From contig JBHPCZ010000144.1 of NCBI GenBank assembly GCA_042573625.1, positions 1-7,705 on the forward strand: a DNA stretch of 7,705 bases, given 5' to 3'. Within the stretch, counting starts at the first letter, position 1. Each line of letters begins with the position of its first letter. Source of the DNA: JBHPCZ01 sp042573625 (GTDB taxonomy: Bacteria; Desulfobacterota; Desulfobacteria; Desulfobacterales; UBA11574). Below the pieces are notes generated by a model. It was not told the origin of the DNA, made no database searches, and saw nothing but the letters and a program-made list of their open reading frames with translations. Shown piece after piece: positions 1 through 6,762 of the stretch. A program made the position numbers and the translations under genes.

Positions 1-477
1 ATTATAGGGTTGAACAAGTTGGTGATTCACGCTAACAGCGGTTGTGTTATTTCTCTGTTTTTGAGTGTAAGTCTTGCCTGTGACTACAGGATAATTGCAT
101 CCAATACGGTGTTTCAAAATCCCTTCCTCAGACTGGGGTTGACGCCAATCGGAGGCGGCGCTTTTTTCCTTTCCAAATTGATCGGTTCCAGCAAGGCGTA
201 TAAAATACTGCTGTCCGGAAATGATATTACCGCTGATGAAGCTTTGTCGCTGGGTATTGTCGATGAAGTTGTGCCGACGGACAGCCTTGAAGCATCGGCA
301 CTGGATGCGGCGCGGCGCTTTGCAGAAAAACCGGCCCGGTCATTGGCCGCCGTCAAAAAGCTCATTAATTTTTCCATGAAAGATATCAGTGAATATATGG
401 ACATTGAACATCAGGAGCTGATAAGGATCGTAGAGTCCCATGATTATTTAAATGCTGTTACCGAGAATATTCCCTGA
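1..477 (+). CDS. Crotonase-family (enoyl-CoA hydratase/isomerase-like) protein, 5'-truncated by window edge
   Basis: The reading frame is open to base 1 and ends at TGA 475-477, so this is the C-terminal 158 residues of a longer protein (crotonases are usually about 260 aa). The TTG at 10 is not the true start, because crotonase-like sequence continues upstream of it. The segment LACDYRI followed by LGLTPIGGG and the KILLSGNDITADEALSLGIVDEVVP stretch are typical crotonase landmarks. An ungapped alignment to the classic hydratase motif puts Ser22 (bases 64-66) and Phe42 (bases 124-126) where the two catalytic glutamates normally lie, and Leu19 where the oxyanion-hole glycine of the GGG motif lies. 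Family membership is clear. Hydratase activity is doubtful, and it may be a divergent isomerase, hydrolase or non-catalytic member. It is followed after 84 bases by the cyclic-nucleotide-binding gene on the same strand. Confidence 0.85.
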   Translation: MIGLNKLVIHANSGCVISLFLSVSLACDYRIIASNTVFQNPFLRLGLTPIGGGAFFLSKLIGSSKAYKILLSGNDITADEALSLGIVDEVVPTDSLEASALDAARRFAEKPARSLAAVKKLINFSMKDISEYMDIEHQELIRIVESHDYLNAVTENIP

Positions 478-550
478 AAAATACTCGATGAAACGGATGA
501 TGAATGTTACTATTTAAGCAAGAAAATGTTCCTTATGGAATTTTTGAAAA

Positions 551-554
551 GGAG
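551..554 (+). promoter_or_regulatory. Ribosome-binding site of the cNMP-binding-domain gene
   Basis: GGAG within AAAAGGAGAT lies 7 bases upstream of ATG 562. It decides between the start at 562 and the in-frame ATG at 526, which has no comparable site. Confidence 0.75.
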
Positions 555-561
555 ATCGTAT

Positions 562-1041
562 ATGAGTACAGGACAATTCACCGAAATTCTCAAAAAGTGT
601 GAAATTTTTGGTGACCTTTCCGACCCGGAATTGCGTCCAATTGCCCAATTGGGTCGAATCGAAACATTCGAAGCAGGTGAGGCGATCCATGAGCAGGGCA
701 ACCTTGGAACAAAATTATATATTTTGTCTAAAGGTCAGGTCTCCCTTGAAAGGAAGGTCGATCTGGGAAATTCCCGCCAGGGGAATGTTACCGTCTTTGT
801 CCTGAGAGAGCGTCCTAACCGGCGGCTCATGGGGGGCTGGAGCATGCTTGTCGGAAAAGAACATGTGCAAATGTGTTCCGCTGTGTGCAATACGCCGACT
901 CAGGTTGTCTCTATCCTCTGCTCGGATCTTAAAGCGGTTTTGAATGAAAATTCAGGGATTCGGATTAAAATCCTGGAAAGGCTGGTTTTACTGCTTCGAG
1001 ATCGAATAGACAGTTCCTATGGTGCTATTGAAACGCTTTAG
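562..1041 (+). CDS. Stand-alone cyclic-nucleotide-binding-domain protein (159 aa), degenerate phosphate cassette
   Basis: I chose the ATG at 562, not the in-frame ATG at 526, because GGAG at 551-554 sits 7 bases before it. The product is a CAP/cNMP-binding-type beta-barrel: residues 13-31 match the usual leading helix (CEIFGDLSDPELRPIAQLG), and 35-62 match the barrel pattern (FEAGEAIHEQG, then KLYILSKGQVSL). A helical tail (about 131-155) closes it. No DNA-binding helix-turn-helix and no kinase or channel segment is visible, so it is probably a cytoplasmic sensor or scaffold. The phosphate-binding cassette, normally G-E plus a later R-x-A, reads GGWSMLVGKEHVQMCSAVC (91-109): Trp93 replaces Glu and the arginine is missing. 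cAMP/cGMP binding is therefore uncertain. It may be co-transcribed with the upstream crotonase, and converges on the aminotransferase gene. Confidence 0.8.
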   Translation: MSTGQFTEILKKCEIFGDLSDPELRPIAQLGRIETFEAGEAIHEQGNLGTKLYILSKGQVSLERKVDLGNSRQGNVTVFVLRERPNRRLMGGWSMLVGKEHVQMCSAVCNTPTQVVSILCSDLKAVLNENSGIRIKILERLVLLLRDRIDSSYGAIETL

Positions 1042-1071
1042 TCGTTGTATCGTGAGGCCGACAAAAACCGA

Positions 1072-2184
1072 TTACAGGATTTCCTTCAGCGCCGAAAGAA
1101 CCCGCTCAACGTTTTCTTTTGTGCAGGAATGCCCCATCAAACCGATTCTCCAGATTTTTCCCTTAAGAGGTCCGAGTCCGCTTCCGATCTCGATGTTATA
1201 TTCATTGAGTAGCCGCATTCGAACGGCCGCGTCGTCGACACCATCAGGAATTTTAACCGCGTTCAGCATCGGTGTCCGATATCTCTCCTCAACGAGCATC
1301 TCCATGCCGAGACGTTCCAGCCCCGCCACCAGCGCCATGCTCAGGTTTCGGTGCTTTTTCCAGCGATTCTCCAGGCCTTCCTCCAGCACCACTCGAAGGG
1401 ATTCTCTCAGCGCATAGATCATGTTGATGGGGGCGGTATGGTGATAGACCCGTTCCGGGCCCCAATATTTCTCAATCATGGTCATGTCAAGATACCAGGA
1501 CTGAACCTTTGTCTTACGGTTTTTGATCTTTTTAATCGATTTTTCACTGAAGGTGATCGGCGCCAATCCCGGCGGGCAGCTGAGGCATTTTTGCGTTCCT
1601 GAGTAACAGATGTCGATGTTCCATTCGTCCGCCAATACCGGTGCGCCGCCGAGAGAGGTGACGGCATCGACAAGTAAAAGCGCCCTGTGCTCATGAACAA
1701 TCTTGGAAATTTCTTCGAGGGGTTGAAGTACACCGGTTGACGTCTCGGCGTGTACAATGGCAACTACCTTTGCCGGAAATCCCTCCAGGGCTTTCTCTAT
1801 CTGCTCGGGTTGAAAGGGGGTGCCCCATTCCGCCTCGATTTTTTTCAGCGTTCCATTGCATCGTTCTACGATGTCACACATCCGGTTTCCAAAAACGCCG
1901 TTGACACAGACCAGAGCTTCATCTCCATTTTCAATGTTATTTACCAGTGCTGTTTCCATCCCCGCACTTCCGGTTCCCGAAACAGGAATCGTGAAACGGT
2001 TGGCAGTGACGAAGACCGACCGAAGCATCTGCTGGACTTCTTCCATAATGTCAAGGAAAACGGGGTCCAGGTGACCGATCACCGGTAAAGAGAGTGCCGT
2101 CAGCACTTCCTGAGAGACATTGCTCGGGCCCGGTCCCATCAAAATGCGCTGAGGTACGGACAATGTCTGAAATGTCTTCTGCAT
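1072..2184 (-). CDS. Class V PLP aminotransferase, alanine/serine-glyoxylate (AGXT-like) type
   Basis: This 370-aa enzyme starts at ATG 2184, preceded by AAAGGAG (2190-2196) with a 5-base gap; a start at 2211 would add nine residues without such a site. It belongs to the fold-type I, class V family that includes alanine-glyoxylate and serine-pyruvate aminotransferases. The N-terminal signature MGPGPSNVSQEVL is present, then HLDPVF, the glycine-rich SGTGSAGMETAL cofactor region, the cofactor aspartate Asp173 in LLVDAVTSLGG, the Schiff-base lysine Lys199 in SGTQKCLSCPPG, and the substrate-carboxylate arginine Arg346 in WRIGLMGHSC. It is full length and apparently intact. Expected chemistry is amino transfer from alanine or serine to glyoxylate, giving glycine; the exact donor and acceptor cannot be read from sequence, and ureidoglycine or phosphonate-related substrates are alternatives. 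It is the last gene of the minus-strand cluster, 42 bases after the second membrane gene. Confidence 0.92.
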   Translation of the reverse strand: MQKTFQTLSVPQRILMGPGPSNVSQEVLTALSLPVIGHLDPVFLDIMEEVQQMLRSVFVTANRFTIPVSGTGSAGMETALVNNIENGDEALVCVNGVFGNRMCDIVERCNGTLKKIEAEWGTPFQPEQIEKALEGFPAKVVAIVHAETSTGVLQPLEEISKIVHEHRALLLVDAVTSLGGAPVLADEWNIDICYSGTQKCLSCPPGLAPITFSEKSIKKIKNRKTKVQSWYLDMTMIEKYWGPERVYHHTAPINMIYALRESLRVVLEEGLENRWKKHRNLSMALVAGLERLGMEMLVEERYRTPMLNAVKIPDGVDDAAVRMRLLNEYNIEIGSGLGPLKGKIWRIGLMGHSCTKENVERVLSALKEIL

Positions 2185-2189
2185 AATTG

Positions 2190-2196
2190 CTCCTTT
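2190..2196 (-). promoter_or_regulatory. Ribosome-binding site of the aminotransferase gene
   Basis: On the minus strand AAAGGAG stands 5 bases before ATG 2184, which supports that start over the in-frame codon at 2211. Confidence 0.8.
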
Positions 2197-2226
2197 TCCA
2201 TTTGAGGACAAATTTTGAAAGCGTTT

Positions 2227-2892
2227 CTAATAGGGTTCAAAAACACGAAACAACCAATGATAAACCGGGACCAGATACGCTCCGATATGACCCTGGTGGA
2301 GAAACATAAGAATAAATCCTTTCCGCTGGTCGGGGACAATCGCAACGTGTTTGATTGGTCCGGGATCTGCCAGGGAACCGATCAGCTCCATAAAGCGGTC
2401 GAGCATTCGGTCTTGTTCATAATAGAGTGAGAAGGACAGGGCGCCCCATTGACATTGTGTTTCACGGAGCCGTGAGATGTTGGTAATTTCAGGCCCCCCT
2501 AAACTGGTATACTCCCTTTCGATCATATGTCCTTCGCCGGGCGGCGGATACCGCATGTAGACGCTAATAAACAGCCGGTCACTTCTCATAAGGAATTTCG
2601 ATATGGGCATATACAGCGGCGCCTGTCTCGGAAGCAGGGTTAACGTGGCATCAATTCGAAAAACCGGGCCGCGGTCTTTAAAGGAAAAGGTGGCGTGATG
2701 GCCGACAGCGCCCCCGATGTTGGTGAAAGTCTGGTCATCGGGTTTAAAAACCGTTAAAAGGTCTTCAAAGGTTTTAATGCAAATCTCCCTGTTTTTCCGT
2801 TTACCGGCGTGAAAGGAAAAAACGATAAAGGTGCCAATGACCATAATGAATATTAACAGGGAAAAAATTGCGGTATCTCCAAAAGTTTCCAT
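2227..2892 (-). CDS. Single-pass membrane protein, paralogue of the preceding gene (unknown function)
   Basis: I do not recognise a named family. The start chosen is ATG 2892, giving 221 aa: AAGGAAG (2901-2907) lies 8 bases before it, and the N terminus then aligns with the paralogue upstream. An earlier in-frame ATG at 2943 would overlap that gene and add 17 polar residues. Residues about 8-30 form one hydrophobic helix (IFSLLIFIMVIGTFIVFSF), followed by the basic stop KRKNR. With an acidic-to-neutral N terminus this predicts N-out, with a cytoplasmic domain of about 190 residues. That domain carries PDDQTFTNIGG (51-61), DAT-TLLPR, DRLFI-VY, W-L-F-LYY and ADPG followed by VPDQRKGFI, all shared with the paralogue. 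No catalytic signature is evident. The gap to the upstream gene is 23 bases, which suggests one transcript with the ATPase. Confidence 0.85.
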   Translation of the reverse strand: METFGDTAIFSLLIFIMVIGTFIVFSFHAGKRKNREICIKTFEDLLTVFKPDDQTFTNIGGAVGHHATFSFKDRGPVFRIDATLTLLPRQAPLYMPISKFLMRSDRLFISVYMRYPPPGEGHMIEREYTSLGGPEITNISRLRETQCQWGALSFSLYYEQDRMLDRFMELIGSLADPGPIKHVAIVPDQRKGFILMFLHQGHIGAYLVPVYHWLFRVFEPY

Positions 2893-2915
2893 GGAGGTTT
2901 CTTCCTTACCCGATC

Positions 2916-3581
2916 CTATGCTTTTACGACCGAAGGCAGCCATTGATAAATCGGTGCAAAATAGCGTGCCACCTGATCCTGCTTTGGAATCATGAAGATG
3001 AATCCCTTTTTCTGTTCGGGAACGAGCGCAATGTGTCTTACAATGCCCGGGTCCGGATTTTTTTGAATAAAGGACCGCATTTTATCTCGCATCTCCAGGC
3101 TCCCGTAGTACAGGTGAAAATCGAGATTTGCCCATTGGATGGTTTCAAGATTCAGGCGTTGAGCGTTCTCAATCTTCGACCCCATGAACTTGCTGTATCC
3201 TGTTTCGATCAGGTGCGCCTCTTCGGGAATCGGTTTTTTTAGATAAACCGTGATGAAAAGGCGGTCATATTTCCGTATCAGTTTGGAAACGGGCAGATAC
3301 ATCCAGGAATGTCTGGGCAACAGCGTTACGGTTGCGTCTACGCGGGATAACGGCGTCCCCTTTTTCTTAACGAACAAATTTGCATGAAACCCGATGACAC
3401 CACCGATATTCGTAAACGTCTGGTCGTCGGGCCGGACGACCGCCACAAGATCGTTGAAGGCGGAAAGGACAATTCTTCTATTTGAACGACGCCCCCAGAA
3501 ATACCCCAGCGTCAAAAGAAAGCTAAACGCCATAAAGAGAAAAAATATCGGTTGATAGACAATGTCCGCATAGTTTTCCAT
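2916..3581 (-). CDS. Single-pass membrane protein next to ArsA-like ATPase (unknown function, first of tandem pair)
   Basis: This 221-aa protein has the same length as its downstream paralogue. A hydrophobic helix at about 10-29 (QPIFFLFMAFSFLLTLGYF) is followed by RRSNRR, so the large C-terminal domain is predicted to be cytoplasmic. Conserved blocks are PDDQTFTNIGG (51-61), VDATVTLLPR, YLPVSK, DRLFITVYL, IQWANLDFHLYY and DPGIVRHIALVPEQKKGFIF. By hand, about 40 of 73 aligned residues in 41-113 are identical between the two copies, while the membrane helices differ. The ATG at 3581 lies 9 bases after the ATPase stop, and its likely Shine-Dalgarno (AAGG) overlaps that stop codon, a sign of translational coupling. 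The domain has no motif I can assign. Docking partner or receptor for the ATPase is an inference from gene order and topology only. Confidence 0.86.
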   Translation of the reverse strand: MENYADIVYQPIFFLFMAFSFLLTLGYFWGRRSNRRIVLSAFNDLVAVVRPDDQTFTNIGGVIGFHANLFVKKKGTPLSRVDATVTLLPRHSWMYLPVSKLIRKYDRLFITVYLKKPIPEEAHLIETGYSKFMGSKIENAQRLNLETIQWANLDFHLYYGSLEMRDKMRSFIQKNPDPGIVRHIALVPEQKKGFIFMIPKQDQVARYFAPIYQWLPSVVKA

Positions 3582-3590
3582 TTCTATACC

Positions 3591-4523
3591 TTATTTCGTT
3601 TCAAACGGGGATAAAAGCGTTTCGGCTATATGGTATAATGCACTGTTTTTACCGTCAAGGAGGCTCTCCGAGAAGGCGATACGCTGTATGGGGACCGCCG
3701 GTGCAAGGGTCTGCATCACTGAATCCACGTGATCGGCCATGGCACCGTATCTCTCCTGGATTTTATTGTTGATCAGGAGCCGTAAGGGAAGGTTTAGCTC
3801 TCGAAGGCCATCGGCCAGTCGTTTCGATTCCTTCAGAGAGAGGGTGTCCGGATTGTAAACGAGAACGATGCCGCAGTCTTTACCCTGAAGCACCGAGGCA
3901 AGCGTCTGGTAGTTTTCTTTAAGCCGTTTAAGACGTTTTAGGATATCATCCTCGTCCTCATCGTAGCTCAAGATGGTTTCCTGATCATCGAGGCGCCCAC
4001 GGATTCGATATATGGTGTGTCGTTTCTCCAGAATGTCCCGTCTAATCTGAATGAGCCGGTCGATCCATGTGATGGTTACCCACGGAAGTGCGAGAAACCG
4101 GAGGGTCAATCCCGTCGGCGGTGTGTCAAAAATAATGTAATCAAAGTCTCTTTCGGACCTCACGGTATCCTCGATACTGGTCAGCAGCGCGTATTCCTCG
4201 ATTCCCGGTGAATATTTCAACACCGAGAAATAGTTGTCCAGATTGATGGTTTGAAGGTAGCGGTAAGTTTGGGAGAGCACATCGGTCTCCCGCTGGAGAT
4301 ATTCCCGGCACAGCTTCTGAAGATTCACCTCCTTGAGATAAAGGGAATCGGTGAACCGCCGCTTTTTATGCTTGAGAACCACACCGAAGACATCGCCGAG
4401 ATTGTGAGCCGGGTCCAGTGACACAATGAGGACCCGATATTTTTGGGACAATTGCCATGCCGAAGCGGCAGACACCGTCGATTTGCCCACCCCCCCCTTT
4501 CCGGTATAAAATAAAATTTTCAC
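3591..4523 (-). CDS. ArsA/Get3-like P-loop ATPase (310 aa, single domain)
   Basis: This is a soluble ATPase of the deviant-Walker-A (SIMIBI) class. Visible motifs: P-loop GKGGVGKST (8-16) with signature lysine Lys9 and Lys14; switch I DPAHN (37-41, in SLDPAHNLGDVFG); SPGIEE (105-110); switch II DTPPTG followed by LTLRFLALP (133-147); NPDTLSLKESKRL (224-236); and the INNK adenine-loop region (251-254). DPAHN and DTPPTG-LTLRFL-LP are close to Get3/TRC40 and ArsA rather than to MinD or ParA. It has one ATPase domain, so it would act as a dimer, and lacks the CxxC zinc motif of eukaryotic Get3 and any arsenic-type cysteine cluster. Residues about 145-200 are helical and end in a very acidic stretch (YDEDEDD), where Get3 has its client-binding subdomain. 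The start is GTG 4523, directly abutting the upstream stop. Arsenite efflux is unlikely, as no ArsB or ArsR is present. Confidence 0.9.
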   Translation of the reverse strand: MKILFYTGKGGVGKSTVSAASAWQLSQKYRVLIVSLDPAHNLGDVFGVVLKHKKRRFTDSLYLKEVNLQKLCREYLQRETDVLSQTYRYLQTINLDNYFSVLKYSPGIEEYALLTSIEDTVRSERDFDYIIFDTPPTGLTLRFLALPWVTITWIDRLIQIRRDILEKRHTIYRIRGRLDDQETILSYDEDEDDILKRLKRLKENYQTLASVLQGKDCGIVLVYNPDTLSLKESKRLADGLRELNLPLRLLINNKIQERYGAMADHVDSVMQTLAPAVPIQRIAFSESLLDGKNSALYHIAETLLSPFETK

Positions 4524-4847
4524 CTATTCCACCCCGATGGTACCGAACATTTCGGCCAACATATCGTTACTCTCTTTTGCCCGTTTGCACAGGATCTGCA
4601 ATTCACGCTCCATATAAGGGAGCAGTTCCACGGCCAGAAACGTCGGCGGGGATGGGAGACCGACAAAAGCGCCCATAAGAAGGAGCGCAAATATATTCTC
4701 CAGCTCCTCCATCTCCATTACGGTGAGGGCAGTGACCTTCTCTCGATGCGCCGTGTCAAAATCGGTGAGCAAGCGACGAATGAATTGAACAACAGATGGA
4801 ACCATAAACCCTTCAGCATCCCTGGAAAAGTTTTCCGTCAGAGCCAA
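4524..4847 (-). CDS. Small unknown protein preceding the ArsA/Get3-like ATPase
   Basis: I do not recognise this 107-aa protein. It looks mainly helical: an amphipathic first part (VVQFIRRLLTDFDTAHREKV), an acidic MEMEELENI stretch, a hydrophobic segment LLLMGAFVGLPSPPTFLAVELL (about 56-77) interrupted by GLPSPP, and a charged C-terminal helix ending in GTIGVE. The hydrophobic segment could be a buried helical pair or a membrane-associated hairpin. The proposed start is TTG 4847 with GGAG 4 bases upstream (4852-4855); an ATG at 4805, behind AAGGG, would give a 93-aa form. Its TAG stop (4524-4526) is immediately followed by the ATPase GTG, which strongly suggests coupled translation and a shared task, for example as adaptor or regulator. 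That role is inference. Confidence 0.7.
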   Translation of the reverse strand: MALTENFSRDAEGFMVPSVVQFIRRLLTDFDTAHREKVTALTVMEMEELENIFALLLMGAFVGLPSPPTFLAVELLPYMERELQILCKRAKESNDMLAEMFGTIGVE

Positions 4848-4906
4848 AGAACTCCGATCCGCTCCAGAGAAATGTGTTCTCAGGCCTGATTTTCTTACAC
4901 CTGGAT

Positions 4907-4950
4907 GTTAACCGGTGCCCGGCATTATCCGTACCGTGCACCGGTATAAC
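4907..4950. repeat. Long imperfect inverted repeat between cstA and the ATPase cluster
   Basis: The arms ACCGGTGC (4911-4918) and GCACCGGT (4938-4945) are perfectly complementary. They extend with GTTA (4907-4910) and TAAC (4947-4950) if one base is bulged, giving a 12-bp stem with a 19-base loop. It lies 16 bases past the cstA stop. On the minus strand no T-run follows, so it is not a standard intrinsic terminator. It could be a processing or 3'-stabilising stem, a Rho-dependent pause site, or an operator for the downstream cluster. Confidence 0.5.
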
Positions 4951-4965
4951 ATGCAGTATGGGTGT

Positions 4966-6699
4966 TTATTCAACCTTATAGGACTTCGATTTGATGAAAT
5001 CAAAGACAAAAACAAAATTCAGAACGAACATAATGAGCAGAATGATCATCACCGTCCAGCCGGGTGCGGGTTTCGTGGCGATTGCAGCAGGTTGGACAAC
5101 GATAATGAACCAGAGAAGCCCCGCTGTTACGGTCACCCAGAGGAGGCATGCGGGAATCACCGCGGCATTGGCAAAACCGGATTTCAGTTTTTTGGCCACA
5201 TACGCCGCGCCGGTCATGAGTGCAATGGAGGCGATCAGCTGATTGGCAGCACCAAAGGACCCCCAGATAATGAGCCAGTTTCCGCTGGCCGCCAGATACA
5301 TGCCGATAGCTGCGGGAATAATCGAAGCCACCCAGCGGTTGGTCAGAAAATTGTAAACCCCTTCGGAACTTTCCTTCAGCGGTATGGCCATTTCCGCCAG
5401 GCAGTACCGGGCCAGACGATTCGTCGTATCCAGTGTGGTCATGGCAAAGGATGCAACCCACATCCCGGCGAGAACTTTGACATATTGAGACGGGATGAAA
5501 GAGAGCCATGTGGCGCCGACCATATCGGCGTAAGACTGGACGAATAGGTTGGCCTTGGAAAGGCCCAATTTCCCGGACAGCCCTGTAAAGGTTGCGCCCC
5601 AGTTGGATGCGTTCAGGGTGAATTCTATACCCTTTGCCCCGGCAGCCGTCTGAAGGGCCGTATAACCGAAACCGGCAATGGAGACAATTACGATCGTTGA
5701 GAGGAAGCCCTCCAGGAACATGGCGCCGTAGCCGATCACGAGACCGTCGGTTTCTTTTTCAAGCTGCTTTGATGATGTCCCCGAAGCAACCAGTGAGTGA
5801 AATCCGGACAGCGAACCGCAGGCGATGACAAGGGGAATCGCCGGCCAGAACGGCGTTGCTTTGCCGCCCAGCAGTACCGGGGAAAAACCGGCAAAAGCAG
5901 GGACCTCGAACCCTCTGAATGCAAAGATGGCCGCCAGGAATCCCAGCACAAGTCCCGCATAGAGCAGCCAGGAGTTCAGGTAATCTCTCGGCTGGAGGAG
6001 GACATTCACGGGAATTGAAGATGCGACGATGATGTAGAAAAAGAAGACCCACATCCAGGTTATATAGGACGCCTTGATGGGGGTGATGGTGCCGAGCCAG
6101 ATGGCGACGCCAAGCATAACGATACCGATAATTGTCGCCACGCTGAAATTCATCTTCACCCGGTAAATCAGAACCCCCAGGATCAAGGCCGCAAAAATCT
6201 TCCATGCGTACGCTGATGCAATTGCCGGTGTTCTAACGAACATTCCGCCGATAATGGCTGCAAAGGCGGCCACGACAAGGATCAACAGGAAGAAGACGAT
6301 CCAGTAAAAGGCATAGCCCGTCCGTTTACCGATGAGATCGGTGGCAACGAACTGCACTGATTTGCCGTCATAACGGACCGATGCCATCAACGACAGGTAG
6401 TCATGGACGGCGCCGATAAAGATGTTGCCGAGCCAGACCCAGAGAAGCGCCGGCGCCCAACCCCAGCAGATCGCCAGTGCCGGGCCGATAATAGGGGCCG
6501 CACCGGCAATGGAGGCAAAGTGATGCCCCAAAAGGACCTCCCGCCGTGCCGGAATATAGTCAATCCCGTCATAAATGCGGTGGGCCGGTGTCTGTTGCTC
6601 GTTGGAAGCCTTTACCACGTCCCGTTCGAGTTTCTTTCCGTACGTCAGATAAAGGCTTAAATATACGAGCAAACCAATAGTGATTATAAGTGTTGTCAT
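4966..6699 (-). CDS. cstA: CstA-family carbon starvation / pyruvate-peptide transporter
   Basis: This 577-aa polytopic inner-membrane protein is a CstA family member. Diagnostic motifs: GHHFASIAGAAPIIGPALA (58-76), WGW-PALLW then GAVHD (96-100), CGSLSGFHSLVASGTSSKQL (294-313), FAMTTLDTTNRLARY (418-432) and WGSFGAANQLIA (479-490). Many hydrophobic helices span the whole chain, starting at residues 3-20. Known family members import pyruvate or peptides during carbon limitation; which substrate applies here cannot be told. It is shorter than E. coli CstA (about 700 aa) and fits the shorter class seen in anaerobes. The start ATG 6699 follows a purine-rich AAAGGGGG. It lies 63 bases after the 97-aa gene and probably shares its sigma-54 promoter. 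No YbdD-like (DUF466) companion gene follows it. Confidence 0.93.
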   Translation of the reverse strand: MTTLIITIGLLVYLSLYLTYGKKLERDVVKASNEQQTPAHRIYDGIDYIPARREVLLGHHFASIAGAAPIIGPALAICWGWAPALLWVWLGNIFIGAVHDYLSLMASVRYDGKSVQFVATDLIGKRTGYAFYWIVFFLLILVVAAFAAIIGGMFVRTPAIASAYAWKIFAALILGVLIYRVKMNFSVATIIGIVMLGVAIWLGTITPIKASYITWMWVFFFYIIVASSIPVNVLLQPRDYLNSWLLYAGLVLGFLAAIFAFRGFEVPAFAGFSPVLLGGKATPFWPAIPLVIACGSLSGFHSLVASGTSSKQLEKETDGLVIGYGAMFLEGFLSTIVIVSIAGFGYTALQTAAGAKGIEFTLNASNWGATFTGLSGKLGLSKANLFVQSYADMVGATWLSFIPSQYVKVLAGMWVASFAMTTLDTTNRLARYCLAEMAIPLKESSEGVYNFLTNRWVASIIPAAIGMYLAASGNWLIIWGSFGAANQLIASIALMTGAAYVAKKLKSGFANAAVIPACLLWVTVTAGLLWFIIVVQPAAIATKPAPGWTVMIILLIMFVLNFVFVFDFIKSKSYKVE

Positions 6700-6762
6700 C
6701 CTTTACCCCCTTTCGAAAAATACCACCTTAAACAGCGGCATTGAATTCGGGCAACCCGCCGG

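Noticed and set aside
529..545. Small hairpin TTCC-TTAT-GGAA followed by T5, possible terminator after the crotonase gene
   Set aside because: The stem is only 4 bp and AT-rich, and it sits just before the ribosome-binding site of the next gene. Too weak to call.
1042..1071. Possible bidirectional terminator between the convergent genes
   Set aside because: Only a 4-bp GTCG/CGAC pair could be found, with a large loop. No defensible terminator stem.
1759..1774. Plus-strand sequence TGGCAACTACCTTTGC resembling a sigma-54 site
   Set aside because: The GG-GC spacing is 11 bases, not 10, and it lies inside the aminotransferase coding region.
3591..4523. Assignment of the ATPase to arsenite export (ArsA proper)
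   Set aside because: Single ATPase domain, no metalloid-binding cysteine set, and no arsB/arsD/arsR neighbours. A general ArsA/Get3-like label is as far as the sequence goes.
4915..5547. Long plus-strand open frame of 210 codons
   Set aside because: It lies antisense over the cstA 3' half and the translation is rich in H, G, R and N without any family pattern. The minus-strand CstA is unambiguous here.
5759..6205. Minus-strand open frame of 148 codons inside cstA
   Set aside because: It is a frame-shifted shadow of cstA with no independent motif; the in-frame CstA reading is continuous.
6748..6758. CGGG-CAA-CCCG hairpin between the 97-aa gene and cstA
   Set aside because: A 4-bp stem without a following T-run on the minus strand. 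The two genes still look co-transcribed.
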